A DNA stretch of 64,000 nt from Armillaria gallica (GCA_037576215.1 JBANDB010000012.1:558001-622000); one strand, 5' to 3'. Shown: positions 37,020-48,183, counted from the stretch's first letter. Numbers and translations: made by a program. Notes: generated by a model from the sequence alone, not told the origin.

Positions 37020-37035
37020 TTCAAACTCCGGTCAG
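37020..37035 (-). repeat. Right terminal inverted repeat of the 31.6-37.0 kb element
   Basis: Reads TTCAAACTCCGGTCAG on the + strand. See the left copy at 31604. Confidence 0.65.
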
Positions 37036-37037
37036 TA

Positions 37038-37776
37038 GCGAAGGATATATAATGAGAAAAATGTACCATATTCCACCGTCATGTTGAAAGGTAAAGATCA
37101 TTATTTTCTGAGAGTTAATGTGCTTGGGAAGCTTTGGTTAAAAGCTCCAGATTTATCTTTACCTACTGGTTTTTTGCGAAATTCATTTCGCTACTGAGCG
37201 GCATACATGCCGAGCTATGTGGCTGTACCTCGGGCATGAGTTGCGAGTATTCCTGGGGTATTCCTTTCACCTTCGCTCGACCAGGACCAAAAGCACTCTG
37301 AAATTGACTTAGATTCATCGGTAAGTATCCTACAAATTTCCTCTCTTTTTCTCCTCTTTCCCCTCCCTTTTTTCTTTTTTCTTTTCTTTTCTTTTTCTTT
37401 TCTTTCCTGACCGACCCACAAGCACCAGTAGCGAGCCGGAGGAGCAGCAGATATTTTGTCTCGCAGAATTCAAATCCGGGTCTAACCGGACCAACCCCCA
37501 GTGACCAGTCTCCAAGTCTCCGACACCTCTTTAGTCCAACGACTAGCCTGTCTATCTTGTCGAACTTCGAGACTTTGTTACGCATCATGCACGTCCCACT
37601 GACGTCCCTGCTATGCATCAACGTAGGGTTCTGCATGCCTGAAGCGTCGGCATAGTAATAAGGATCGTTGACGTCTTTCTTTCTCCTGCTGTATAGTTCG
37701 AATGCTCGCACTACCCCCAGCCTAACATGAAGAGGAGATGATCAGGTGAGTAATACACCGGTTTCATTCAAAGTGC
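37038..37776. other. Intergenic with a pyrimidine tract
   Basis: A C/T-rich microsatellite-like tract lies at about 37339-37407. No gene recognised. The 183-codon minus-strand frame (37163-37711) is low-complexity where the tract crosses it. Confidence 0.5.
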
Positions 37777-37781
37777 TCGAT

Positions 37782-37962
37782 TGGAAGCCCGTAGCCACAG
37801 GGCAACACTAGACGACTCAGCTCACACAGACGTGCAAGGAACGAGCTCGGTATTCGTAGAAACGACGGTACAGGTGGTGGTAGACTAGAGAGCCGTGACA
37901 TGGCGATACAAGGTATGTACGTCACACCGGCAATAGCCGAGGTAACCGGCATCCGGGTTACA
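37782..37962 (-). repeat. 3' LTR of the gag-only element
   Basis: 181 bp. On the element strand it begins TGTAACCCGGATGCCGGTTA, a self-complementary start able to form a hairpin. Confidence 0.93.
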
Positions 37963-37976
37963 CTCCTCCCCACTCT
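37963..37976 (-). other. Polypurine tract of the gag-only element
   Basis: AGAGTGGGGAGGAG on the element strand, directly against the 3' LTR: the second-strand priming site. Confidence 0.8.
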
Positions 37977-38204
37977 AAAAAACAAATACACTAGTTCAAA
38001 TGAAAAGAAACATACTGAAAAAGGAACGCTGAAACATGAAGACCATTGTCACGGACGAAACGAACAAGGAAAGAGCCAACTTTCACGGGTGCGACCATAA
38101 GGACAGAAGTGACCGAAATATTGCGACACGGCTGAAGACGATAGCAATCAAAGAAAAGCGAGTACGAGAGCGATGCGAAGGATAATGCATAGTGAAGGAA
38201 GCCT

Positions 38205-39388
38205 TCAATCAAAGTCATGGTCGGTGTCATAATCCGAGTCGGAGGAGTCAGGTCCATCTAATACAAAGGCACCTGGCGTTTCTGGAACCTCGACATCCCC
38301 GGTGATAACACCAGCTACTTGGTGAGGGAGAAGAGGTCGGGTAGCACGGGGAGCAATACCTGCAGCCGAATCTCCAGGGCAGTTACGTGCGCTGTGCTGC
38401 GTCCAGTTTGGCGAGGATGGGGTTTTTCTGCAATGGAAACAACCTCCAGACGACCGAAGAGTCTCCTTTTCCGCATAGGAAAGATCCGGGAAGGGGTAAC
38501 GTGAGCCGTTTGATGAGGCGGTAGATGCTGTTGAATGGGTAGAAGTGATCTGGGCAGTAGGGGCGGCTCGGGATGGGGCAGCAGGATTGGTTCGAATAAC
38601 GTTTTCTGCAATTAGGCTGGCCCAAGTCGTAGACATCAGATTGATTAAGGCATCAAGCTTCATGGTACCATAGGATGACGAAAATGAAGTAGTACCGCGA
38701 ACGCGAAGAGATAAAATGGGATGGGCGAAGAATAAGAGATGGTTCTTGACGGTGGAGTCGGTGATGGTGTAGCCAGTGCCTGCAGATATGAGGGCATTGC
38801 GTGGGTTTGGAGGTCGGACACGAAAGACTGGAAGTCTGCTCCAGGTGCATGCTTGACCGAGAAAAAGGCGGCAAGTGCATCCAAACGCCAGTTGGAGGGA
38901 ACGAAACGATCCTTCACCTTTGCGACAAACTCATCCCATGTTGCCAGCTTCTTCAACGACTCCCGGTTCTCGTTCCACCAAGCGGCCGCCTCAGCATGTT
39001 CCAATTTCAATCCAGCAACCAGTATCTGCGTCTCCGGCTTGATTTTCTTGTCAGAATTGAGAGCGGACCAGGCCTCAAAGGAGTCTGCACAACGAGTCAG
39101 CCAAGTGAGTACGGCAATTGAGGTGACGTTGGCGAGCGTAGGGAGATCCAATTTGGAAGACATAGGTCGAGGGCTAGGCGAGCGAGAAATATTGGGTTCA
39201 GTCAGCGGTGATGACGAACGGTTGTGACTGGGCGGTAGAGGAGGACTTGTAGCGGGTTGGACAGGTTGTTGACGTGAATCCGGATGGTCCAAGGCGTCAA
39301 AGATAGGTAGGTGGTACTGCTGCGCGGTGCGGCGCGTGAAACGGCGTGATGACGTGGCAGGGTCCAGTGTGGGAACGAAAGCGAACAA
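38205..39388 (-). pseudogene. Retrotransposon Gag with one frameshift
   Basis: The first ATG is at 39163 ('MSSKLDLPTL'), though the frame is open to 39388 without an ATG. The capsid-like part reads 'LKLEHAEAAAWWNENRESL' and 'WDEFVAKVKDRFVP', as in Ty3/gypsy-type Gag (retrotransposon gag family). Near 38805 the protein must shift frame ('FVSDLQT' then 'RNALISAGTGYTITDSTVK') to reach the second half, which carries the zinc knuckle 'CFHCRKT...HSARNCPGD' and an acidic tail ending at 38205. The shift is either a lesion or a programmed event. With identical LTRs, a lesion would have to be inherited from the source copy. Confidence 0.8.
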
Positions 39389-39429
39389 GAGAGCGAAAGA
39401 AAGAGAGCACGTTGGATTGCAAAAAAAAG

Positions 39430-39610
39430 TGGAAGCCCGTAGCCACAGGGCAACACTAGACGACTCAGCTCACACAGACGTGCAAGGAACGAGCTCGGTA
39501 TTCGTAGAAACGACGGTACAGGTGGTGGTAGACTAGAGAGCCGTGACATGGCGATACAAGGTATGTACGTCACACCGGCAATAGCCGAGGTAACCGGCAT
39601 CCGGGTTACA
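39430..39610 (-). repeat. 5' LTR of the gag-only element
   Basis: Same 181 bases as 37782-37962. It carries the promoter for the element transcript. Confidence 0.93.
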
Positions 39611-39615
39611 TCGAT

Positions 39616-41522
39616 ATGTGATTGACCCCGCCTACCAGTGTTCCCAGAAGCGTCGGGGCGGAGAGTTGTCGCACGCTCCTGTCAATGTTTTTCTTTTTCC
39701 CTTGAGCGTCGAGGCTGATATTCGACGAGCCAGAGTAAAAGACCTTGGATCCATTCCGGCTGTTTTGCGTACAAATAATTTGCGCTTAACATCGTCGGGT
39801 GCATGCCCGAATGAAATGACTCCTCGTTCGATCCCGGTTGAGACCAATTCCCCAATTTTATGCACATCTATATCCTTTTTTTAATCCACGTCCATGGAGT
39901 CATGAAATGATTATACTGGTACTCTTTGTCGGACTGCATATTTGGTTGTCGTTCTAATTCGATTTAACACGAGCCATGAGAGAATGTGAGTACTAATCGA
40001 AGTTAGCAATCGGGTTACACGAAGCGGTTGTATTATACAATCACTTGCTCTCCGAGCTCAGCCCTGCATAAAGCAGTGCAATGTCTATTTAAATCGTCAT
40101 CCTGGAAGCGTGGAGTCAAGTGGCTGTGCAACATCTCGCGACGCGTTTATTTGCATGTGCTATTTTCCCACCAATCTCCCACCGAGCTTTCTTCCTGCCC
40201 CTTTGCTCTGCCGACCCTCCCTTTCGTCTCCTTTCTCCTCATCTCGATGCCATTAAATAATCCTCTTTGGAAAGCGGTTTGCTGGGGGAAGAATTAACTT
40301 GGCCAGCAGTATGATGATGGGTCCTTCAAGATAACGAATCCTTGAGAACTGCCAGTTGAAGCCTGATTGCAGCCAGGGCAGAATGGTGACCCTCGACTCG
40401 GCAAGGTCCGATCTATGTTAGTCGCCTCACAACGAGTCACGGACACGGGGGTTGACTATCTTGTGTCCTATCAGTATCACTGATCTAGTCTCCGAATAAC
40501 TAGGGTAAAGTCGTTCAGGCTAGCACTACTGGCTCGCGCTTATTACTGTCTACCCGATTTCTAGCTGTGTTCTTTTGATTCCTTTCGGGTGATTTGTAAA
40601 GGGCATCTTCACGTTACTCTCAGCGCTTGCACTCTTAATTGAATTCGAGGGTCCATTTGATGGTCCATTGGAACCGTATCGCAGGGTTCGCTAGGCAGAT
40701 GGGTGGTATGGTGCAAGGGTGAGCTACGAACAACCGGAGAACTACGGAAAGGTCCCCGAATCTGCACGTGACTGGCGGGATGCGGGCCGCACCCAACGCT
40801 CCCACCATCAGACTGCCTTCCGTGCTCCGCTACTAAGCACCTTGTGTCCGCAGATACGACATTTCCGAGTCCCTCGGGACGATAGACTTAGGACTGCTGC
40901 ATCTAACCATAGACGAGATGCGTATAAGATGATAATAGCAGATGATGGGGCCCTTTCTTCTATACGGATAGCTTCACTCATGCTTTCTCCGTCCTGATGT
41001 CACACGAGGCTGTAAGACAGCCTCATTTTGTAGGTGCACACACCCCACTTTCCCATGTGAAGTATGATTCTACCTCATCGTTATAATCTGACGTGGATCA
41101 CACAGATATTCGGGGCTCATTGCTCAATCCAGACTCGTCATCTGCGTCGTTGACGTGGTGACGTTAGTCTCGTGGGTCCCTGCGTCTGTCGTCTATCTTG
41201 TGCGCTAATCTCATTCAGCTTGGCAGAAGACCTCATACGGATCTCGACCCATCCATATTAAAAGTTACAGCACTGAAAGACGCCGAGGTATACAAAAAAC
41301 ATATTCTTGATAATCTAGTCATGTAACCATGCAGGTCGCTCTTTCACAACTTCTTACCCTTGTTCTATTCATTCGCAAGTAACGAACTGACGATAGTGCC
41401 GGTTCTATCCGGGAGTATCACACGTGGTTGTCGGCATATAGCTGTCCATAGACGCCTGATTGGACACAGGATCCCATACTTACCAACACCACCAACTCTG
41501 CCTGCTCTACATTTTCTATCAA
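39616..41522. other. Intergenic, upstream of Argonaute
   Basis: About 1.9 kb without a recognisable gene. Short open frames at 39618-39884 and 40719-40997 show no domain. The 3' part will hold the Argonaute promoter. Confidence 0.45.
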
Positions 41523-44500
41523 ATGCCACCACGAATGGCGCGCGGCCAAAGAGGGGGGTCCCCATATCCTACTGGGGAAGGCGCTGCTCAGCAGCGGGGA
41601 GGCCCTCGAGGGCGAGGTCGTGGGCGAGCAGGTCGTGGGCGGGCGGGGGCCGGGCGGGGAGGAGGCGTCGTTAGACAGCAACCCAGTCCCAGCCTCTCCG
41701 TTTCCTGTAAGTCTTGCAATTTTTATAATAAAAATCCATCAATGTCGCTCACCACTTTATCGCTGATTCTGTAAGCCGCAGTACAGGCCGTCGGTGTCCC
41801 CCGTCCTGGATTCGGGAGTGCGGGCAGGCAAACGACCGTTCTCGTGAATGCATGCGAAATGAATATCCCCGACATTACGGTATACCATTACGACGGTAGG
41901 ATTTCTCCCTCTCTGCATCGCGATGGCTTACATGATTACAGTTGGTTGGTATCTTCAAGATCTATTGTCAAGTGCGTAGAATGACTCTTGATTTCTCTAG
42001 CTATGGAAAAGTCGCTCCGAGTGGCATTCAATCTGCAGCTGATCGAAGCGCTCCAAGGCCAGTACCCGGATGTATTTATGAAGGCAGCTGTTTATGATGG
42101 CAAGAAGAATCTATATACGAGCTATAAACTGGATTTTGGTGGTGAGGTGTCTCGTCAGGTACGTTTCTTGGTCTGCCGTTTCGTTCGATTTATCTCAATG
42201 AACGCAGTTCAATGTGACTTGGACCGAAGGAAGTCGAACATCGAATTACAAGATCAAGATTACGGAAGCGAGGAAGATTGACATGGAGTAGGGTTCAACC
42301 ACCTTCATGGTATGAGATAAAGAGCTGATTTTGCGCAGGGTGCTTCGCAGGTACACGGAAGGTCAGCAATCGTGGGACGAAAACGTTTCCACCGGTCTCA
42401 CAGTATGTGCCATCATTTATAGACTACTTGGCTTGACCTGAGAACGCTTCAGGCTTTGAACATCGTGATCCGCATGGAGCCGTCTCTTAACCATCCGTTC
42501 CGAGTGCGGTCCTTCTATAGCGACAAGATCAAAGCACCTCTCGCCAATACAGGGCTGGAAGCCTGGCAAGGCTACTTCCAGTCTGTTCGACCCGCTTTGA
42601 ATCGTCTACTCGTCAACATCGACATTTCTACTGGTGTGATGTTCAAACCGGGTTCGTTGATCGAGACGTGTCTCGAGTTCTTCACCGGGAACCGCAGAGA
42701 AAATGCGGACAGGTATCTACGAGCGACCGGGCCGCAAGCGATACCTCCTGTGCATCGCCGCCGTCTCCAAACATTCCTTTTTGGCGTCAAGGTCGAAGCT
42801 CAGACGGCGGCTGGTGGGACGAAGCTTGTCACCATTCACAAACTGACGGAACGAGATGCTGCCTCCACGGTATTCACTCCGACCGGTGGTGCACAAACAA
42901 ACGTAGCGCAGTACTACGCGCGGACGAACCAGAGGTTACGGCATCCCAACATCATCTGCATGCAGGTAGGTTCGATGCTCTCATAATCAGAAAAGCGTTG
43001 ATCCTCCCCTAGACCCCGAAGGGCGCTGTGATACCTCTCGAGCGATGTTACATTGTTCCCGGTCAACTCTCCCGGGCTGAACTCAACCCGGATGCTACAC
43101 GAGACATGGTGAAGTTCGCGACGAAGAGGCCCGATCAACGACTGAGTGCGATTCAGACTGGCATTCAGGTGCGAGTTTTGTTCTGCTAGACACCATTTGT
43201 TCACTCCCTCTCCGTTAGGTTTTGGCTTATGGCCAATCCCGGTACGTCCGAGATTTCGGACTAGACATCAAGACGGGTGCTCTGCCCATGGAGATTCCTG
43301 CGCGAATGATCAACGCCCCAGAGCTGAAATACGGACCAGGATCCAAGCAACTAACTGTTGTGAGTATTTGATTTGTTAGGGATACATAAATTTTGTTGAG
43401 TGACTATCTATTCAGCGACCGAGGGATGGAGCTTGGAACCTGTGAGTATCGATCCAGTGGTCGGAGCGGTTGGTTCTGATGCTGCCTAGTGTTGATAAAA
43501 AGTTTTCTAAGCCCATGCCTCTCGGGTCTTGGATTGTGATGATATTTGTGCCACAGCACCACTTCCGTCCAGACGACGCGAACAGAATGATAGCCGCTCT
43601 GGTTCAAGGATGCGAAGCTGTCGGTGAGTTATTCCCCTATCTTCGGAACCCTCGAGTCCTCACTGGTCCTTCTAGGCATGCCGGTGTCAGAGAGGCAGCC
43701 GCCTTTTGTCTACAAGAATGCTCAGAGTAACATCGATAAGGTTCGCCAATGATTATTGGGCCATCAATGACGCAACGCTGAATGATAATTGGTTTTCGTA
43801 GTCTATCATGGATGCACTAACGCAAACCACAACTGGGCGTAAAACGACACCGACGTTCATTGTGTGTATTCTCCCCGATAGGAGCAACGCGGATTTGTAT
43901 ACAGCAGTCAAACAGTAAGTACATTGTAACTTTCAAGCATAGGAGCATTGTTAATGAGTCAATACCTTCAGCTGTGGTGATATAAAAGTCTAATATTTTT
44001 TCACGTGTATTCTTCATCGCTGACTTCTTTTTTTAGAGAGGTGTCGCCAATCAATGCCTTAGAGTTGGCGAATGTAAACGTGCCAGACCGCAATATTGGG
44101 CAAATGTCGCAATGAAGTGACTTATGCGCTATCTTCAATATCGGACGATAGACTGAGCGAACGATCTCTAGGATTAACGCGAAGTTGGGCGGTGTAAATG
44201 TTATCCCTGACCCCAAGTCGGCGCCTATCATTTCCGACCCCAAGCAGCCGACAATTGTCATGGGTAAGCCAGTCTCAGAATGCCACATAGCTAGCTGACG
44301 GTGGATATAGGCGCAGACGTCATGCACCCAGCCCCGGGCACTCAATCGCCTTCATATGCCGCGGTAGTGGCCAATATTGATTCCAATGGCGCCCAATACG
44401 CGTCGAAGACCCAACCCCAGTTAGGGAGGCAGGAGATGATCGGGGATCTGCGCACGATGGCGGCGGTTTGGCTACTTCTTTATTCCCACTTGACATTGCG

Positions 44501-45674
44501 GCTTATTGATTTTGTGTGGTGTGGCAGGATCTTCTCAGGTCATATGTAAGCCATAGAACAAATGTGGAGAAAGTCTCGACGCTGCCGAAGCGGTTAATAT
44601 TCTTTAGGGGTGGGTCGTTGAATAGCTGTTTTACCTGTTGATAATGCTCAGTCCGCCCCTGTAGACGGGGTATCTGAGGGAGAATTCAAGCGTGTTCTGG
44701 ACCTGGGTAAGTCGTCACCCCATTGGCTGCTGCACTCGAGAGGTCTCGCTTACATCCCTCGGCAGAACTTCCCTTGCTTCAAGGTACCCACTTTCTCATC
44801 TTCATTATGTATCCTCATTCTGATAACCTTAGCTGCATGCGTTGACGCCGGAATCTCTCCGCCTCCAAAAATCACGTTCATCGTTGTCGGGAAGCGCCAC
44901 CATATGAGGTTTGCTTGTGGGCTAGCTTTCCTATTTAGCATCGCTCATCGATGCTCCCTTTAACAGGTTCTTCCCGAAGAACGACAGGGACAAGGATGCG
45001 AGAAGCGGCAACCTCCTTCCAGGTACTGTTATAGATCAAGCAATTACCAACCCGGTCGAGTTCGACTTTTACTTGCAAAGCCATGGAGGAATTCTTGGTA
45101 CCAGCAAGAGCTCGCATTACAATGTTCGTTAACTTTTCAATTATATTCGGCACTTGCCTGACTGCTTTGTTATATCTACTAGGTTGTGCATGATGTGAAT
45201 CTGTCGTTCGTCTTGGTCTGCGCTGGATACTAATCGCCTTTTGCACTAATAGGAATTCGGGTTCAGGTATACCTTACGCTTAGATGCACACTGCTTCGAG
45301 CTCACGGTCTTTGCAGCGCGGATGCGATCCAATCCCTAGCTTATACCCTCTGCTTCACCTATGCCAGATCGACACGCTCGGTGTCCATTCCTACCCCCGT
45401 CTATTGTATGTCATTTCTGTCCTCTGCTGTACACCTACGTCATGTATTTGGCAGATGCCCATATTGTTTGCAGTCGGGCGAAGACGCATTATGATCCCCA
45501 GGGCGCATCGTCGTCGGTCGCGTCTGGGGATTTGCCAACCCGAGAAGAGACGCTTGATCAGCACCGACGACAGTATCATGACGTACATGACGTTCAGGCG
45601 AGGCGCATGTATTTCATGGTGAGTAAACCTTCTGTCATCGATGGGCTAGTGGAGCTGACGATGTCTTTTAGTAA
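41523..45674 (+). CDS. Argonaute (RNA-silencing effector), catalytic tetrad present
   Basis: Start at 41523, chosen because it opens an Arg/Gly-rich tail ('GRGRGRAGRGRAG') typical of eukaryotic Argonautes. Many short introns. Order: N domain ('YHYDV', 'SYKLDFGG'), linker 1 ('LVNIDISTGVMFKPGSL'), PAZ to linker 2 ('TVFTPTGGAQTNVAQYYA', 'IPLERCYIVPGQ'), MID ('GSWIVMIFVPQ') and PIWI. PIWI holds 'VMGADVMHP' (Asp1), 'RQEMIGDL' (Glu finger), 'RDGVSEGEF' (Asp2) and 'RAKTHYDPQ' (His), so DEDH looks intact and slicing is plausible. The end is 'RMYFM' with the stop codon placed after a final intron (TAA 45672-45674). A micro-exon (GAATTCGGGTTCAG) joins 'VVHD' to 'ADAIQSLAYTLC'. Role: guide-RNA-directed silencing, relevant to the surrounding transposons. 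Confidence 0.93.
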
Positions 45675-46222
45675 TCTTTAACCAACTGACATTATACTTC
45701 GTATCTTCATTGCCATGACCATCCATCGCGCTAAATGCTTTTCACTAATCCAATCTGTTGCAGCTTGTATGTTCCTTTCGTCTTGTCCTGGTAGCTGTCC
45801 TTACTTTTTGCTATGAAATGAAATGCTGCTTTCTTCCAATGGCAGGATAAGGATTTCGTACTGGCTTTATTTTCGGTCAGATTTTCGGCATAAGTAGACT
45901 TGTGTGCGCGTACCTAGCAATTCAGATGACGGTGGTATACGCTCATGGAGTCTCGCCCAGAAAGCGTGAGACTGAGAGCGGAACAGATCCCCTGTGTTTG
46001 GTGTCGGGTCAGCAGTGTCCCGACCATATACAGTCGTTGCACATCTAACTGACTTGTTCGAATCCAGTTGCCACCCCTAAGCCATTTGGTCAGCTCTCTT
46101 TTCTCGTAATTAGCCGGATCCGAGTCATCCGACGAACTGAGATCCAAGCATCAGAGCTGTCGTTGATGAGCGCTAAGACTCGGAAGCATTTTTGGTGGAC
46201 ATGTTCAATCAATTCTGCGTTG
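45675..46222. other. Intergenic, downstream of Argonaute
   Basis: Contains only short open frames, none supported. Confidence 0.4.
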
Positions 46223-46850
46223 TTATCCAACATTCACAAAAAGAACATCGCTAGAGCGATCAGTCTTCCTTACCCTACACAGCTGCGAAGTGTTGAATGA
46301 TATTACTGACGTAGAGAATTTTGAGGGAATGGCGCAATTTTCGGTCAAGTCAACAACAAACTTGCCAAGCTCTTGCATAACCGTCGAACCGTCCTGCTAG
46401 ATCAAGGAGAGAGAATGGAGAAAGGCTAGTGATGGGGCCGAGAGAATTCAGCGTTTGCGCTACATATAGGGGACTGTGCTACGTAGACTACATACCTCGA
46501 TGTAGCGAAGTAGGTTTTTCCTGATGTGCGTGGATGCGTTTGTTTGCGTTTCCATCACTTCGTGTACGTTGTAATGTCTGCGTGAAATTAAGGATGAATG
46601 CAAGGGAAAATTTTGAGTTACTGAGTCTTACAAAATATAAAGCAAACGAAAAGGCGCGGCCCGCGTTAGCCTCGTCAGCCTTCGGATGAATGGTGAGACG
46701 ACGGACAGAAGCGTCTTGGTGCAGTGCGCGTCGCGCGATATTTACCTCCGTCAGGTTGGGAAGAGAGCGTTTGGCGGTGTCGAGAATCCCAGAGACGAAG
46801 TGCGCGTTGTCTACATAGGCTCTGCTCGATTCTGTTCGGCAAATCATACG
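46223..46850 (-). CDS. Hypothetical protein, shares a block with 23.8-24.06 kb
   Basis: Not recognised. Likely exons contain 'AYVDNAHFVSGILDTAKRSL', then (after a 54-nt GT-AG intron near 46575-46630) 'EVMETQTNASTHIRKNLLRY', then, after a further intron, 'DGSTVMQELGKFVVDLTE' and 'AIPSKFSTSVIS', with a stop at 46223-46225. I could not close all phases, so the borders are tentative. The last block recurs at 23.8-24.06 kb on the other strand. Charged helical text suggests an intracellular protein or the N-terminus of a larger one. Confidence 0.4.
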
Positions 46851-46901
46851 TGAGCTTAATGAGCGCTTGCGACGATGACGTCGGTTCTAGTTAGTCGTTG
46901 G

Positions 46902-47321
46902 TCATACGTCTTCGTTAGGGAAGGGAGGGAATAAGAGGGTACATGTCATAAACGATTCTTTGAGGAAGGACGGTCCGTTGCTACCCCACAATACTCCCAC
47001 CGCCCTGATTTGTTCACCTTCACCAATTTCTTCTAAACGAAGCGTGACCAGCGAATGGGAAGTTGTTGACTGAGAGAGATCTGGGCCGTACGCATTGATC
47101 TCAAGACATCTTATTCCAACAACTGAAGAATATATAGTGCCGTTAGCTAAGGAGATAACGGTCCGGTCAACGATGCACAACGGCAAGCACCATTCACTTG
47201 CTTTGACTGATAACTGGAACACACTTGACTGTATACCGTAGCATAATTGAGAGAAGCTGCAGACCGAACCACTAGGCCCAGGTTGCGGGAACAGTGTTAT
47301 GAACGACAGGTAATACATCAT
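46902..47321 (-). CDS. Hypothetical open frame, 139 aa
   Basis: Uninterrupted frame with mixed composition ('VKASEWCLPLCIVDRTVISL', 'VTLRLEEIGEGEQIRAVGVL'), unlike low-complexity chance frames. No domain recognised, no clear splice links to its neighbours and no confident start. It may be an exon of the gene at 46.2-46.85 kb or an independent gene. Confidence 0.3.
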   Translation of the reverse strand: MMYYLSFITLFPQPGPSGSVCSFSQLCYGIQSSVFQLSVKASEWCLPLCIVDRTVISLANGTIYSSVVGIRCLEINAYGPDLSQSTTSHSLVTLRLEEIGEGEQIRAVGVLWGSNGPSFLKESFMTCTLLFPPFPNEDV

Positions 47322-47505
47322 TTAGGATACTTTTTGCTTGGTTTTTTGTTAACACAGAAAGTCAAACCCAAAAACTGGATACCGGAAATTGCAACAACAG
47401 AATAGAAATTTACGGATGAATGAAAACGAGTTGATAATCGTCGATGGCTCTGTGGAAATACATCAGCCATAGTAACCGCATATGAAGTAATCAAAAAGTT
47501 TACCT

Positions 47506-48183
47506 TTATACACCCATCTTGGAAAGTTCCCTATTTGCTCTCGCGGTAAGATTCTCACGTTTCCTGGTCCTCCTGAGACCTTCGCTATCAGCCCTCGGGA
47601 CTCTCTTCACATCCATCGTGCCCGTGGCGAAATCCTCCAATGCCACATCCATACTCAGATAATCCTCACTCATAATCTCGACTTCACATTCCTTCGTCGT
47701 GAGTTCATATCCACCCTGGGACCCAACGTTCCATTCTTCATTCCACGCATCTAAGATGAAGAACATGGTGTCTTTAAACCGATACTTCTTCTGGTAGAAG
47801 AATAACGTTGACTTGGGAGGGATGCTCAGCGTCATTGTCTTGGTCTCGGTCTCTGTTGTCTCGCACGTCGAGAACGTCTTAACCTGCTTATTCATGTTTA
47901 TCGACATGCCATCAAATTTGAGCTTGATCCCGACAGAGCTGGTCACTTCGTTGCCCTTGGTGACTTTGAGCCCAGTGGTATACTGGAGGGAGTACGTCTG
48001 CATTGCATCAGTGTTGTTCTCCCAAGACATCCTCGACACCCATGTAGTGTCAACGAGGTATGTATCGATGCAGGCGTAGAAGGCCTCATCACCCCGATAA
48101 CAATAGATGGTGGATTGACCTGACTTGACCAAGGCGTCACCGCCGCTGGGCTTGTAAATGAGACATTCGGAGAGTCCTTTGCT
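47506..48183 (-). CDS. Uncharacterised beta-rich protein, 5' end cut by a Copia LTR
   Basis: The last exon (225 aa) opens after a clear acceptor (TTCTCTAG) at 48184-48187. The middle is rich in alternating Ser/Thr/Lys/Glu ('TGLKVTKGNEVTSSVGIKLK', 'STCETTETETKTMTLSIPP') followed by 'LFFYQKKYRFKDTMFFILDAW' and 'WNVGSQGGYEL'. That texture recalls beta-hairpin modules of aerolysin-like fungal proteins, but the fold cannot be proved from sequence alone. Upstream, only part of an intron or exon remains before the LTR border at 48240, so the N-terminus has been separated from the gene. Confidence 0.6.
   Translation of the reverse strand, partial: SKGLSECLIYKPSGGDALVKSGQSTIYCYRGDEAFYACIDTYLVDTTWVSRMSWENNTDAMQTYSLQYTTGLKVTKGNEVTSSVGIKLKFDGMSINMNKQVKTFSTCETTETETKTMTLSIPPKSTLFFYQKKYRFKDTMFFILDAWNEEWNVGSQGGYELTTKECEVEIMSEDYLSMDVALEDFATGTMDVKRVPRADSEGLRRTRKRENLTARANRELSKMGV

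Larger units (their letters stand above)
31604..37035 (+). mobile_element. Candidate DNA transposon encoding a transposase-like/exonuclease fusion
   Basis: The left end starts CTGACCGGACTTTGAA and the right end, inverted, starts CTGACCGGAGTTTGAA: 15 of 16 match, and a CGAAA block matches further in. TA flanks both ends (31602-31603, 37036-37037). Identity extends two bases beyond the TA on each side (GC), so the exact border and the TA duplication are not certain. The 5.4-kb interval holds exactly one gene, intact and on the + strand. It begins 61 bases after the tRNA-iMet gene. Confidence 0.65.
37782..39610 (-). mobile_element. Gag-only non-autonomous LTR retrotransposon, very recent insertion
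   Basis: Two 181-bp LTRs (37782-37962 and 39430-39610), identical by eye, run TG..CA and are flanked by the 5-bp target duplication TCGAT (37777-37781 and 39611-39615). The element is 1829 bp and lies on the minus strand. It has a polypurine tract next to the 3' LTR and a Gag frame with a CCHC zinc knuckle, but no protease, reverse transcriptase or integrase. No TGG-type primer-binding site follows the 5' LTR. It must move with enzymes from a full-length relative. Confidence 0.93.

Noticed and set aside
31604..37035. Reading the locus as an ordinary host exonuclease gene
   Set aside because: A transposase-like core, AT-hooks and inverted ends around exactly one gene fit a mobile element better, although the border evidence is short (16 bp).
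37163..37711. Minus-strand 182-codon frame with Lys/Glu-rich middle
   Set aside because: The charged part is simply the C/T-rich microsatellite read on the other strand.
39202..39600. 132-codon minus-strand frame spanning LTR and Gag leader
   Set aside because: It lies mainly in the LTR and out of the Gag frame; no motif.
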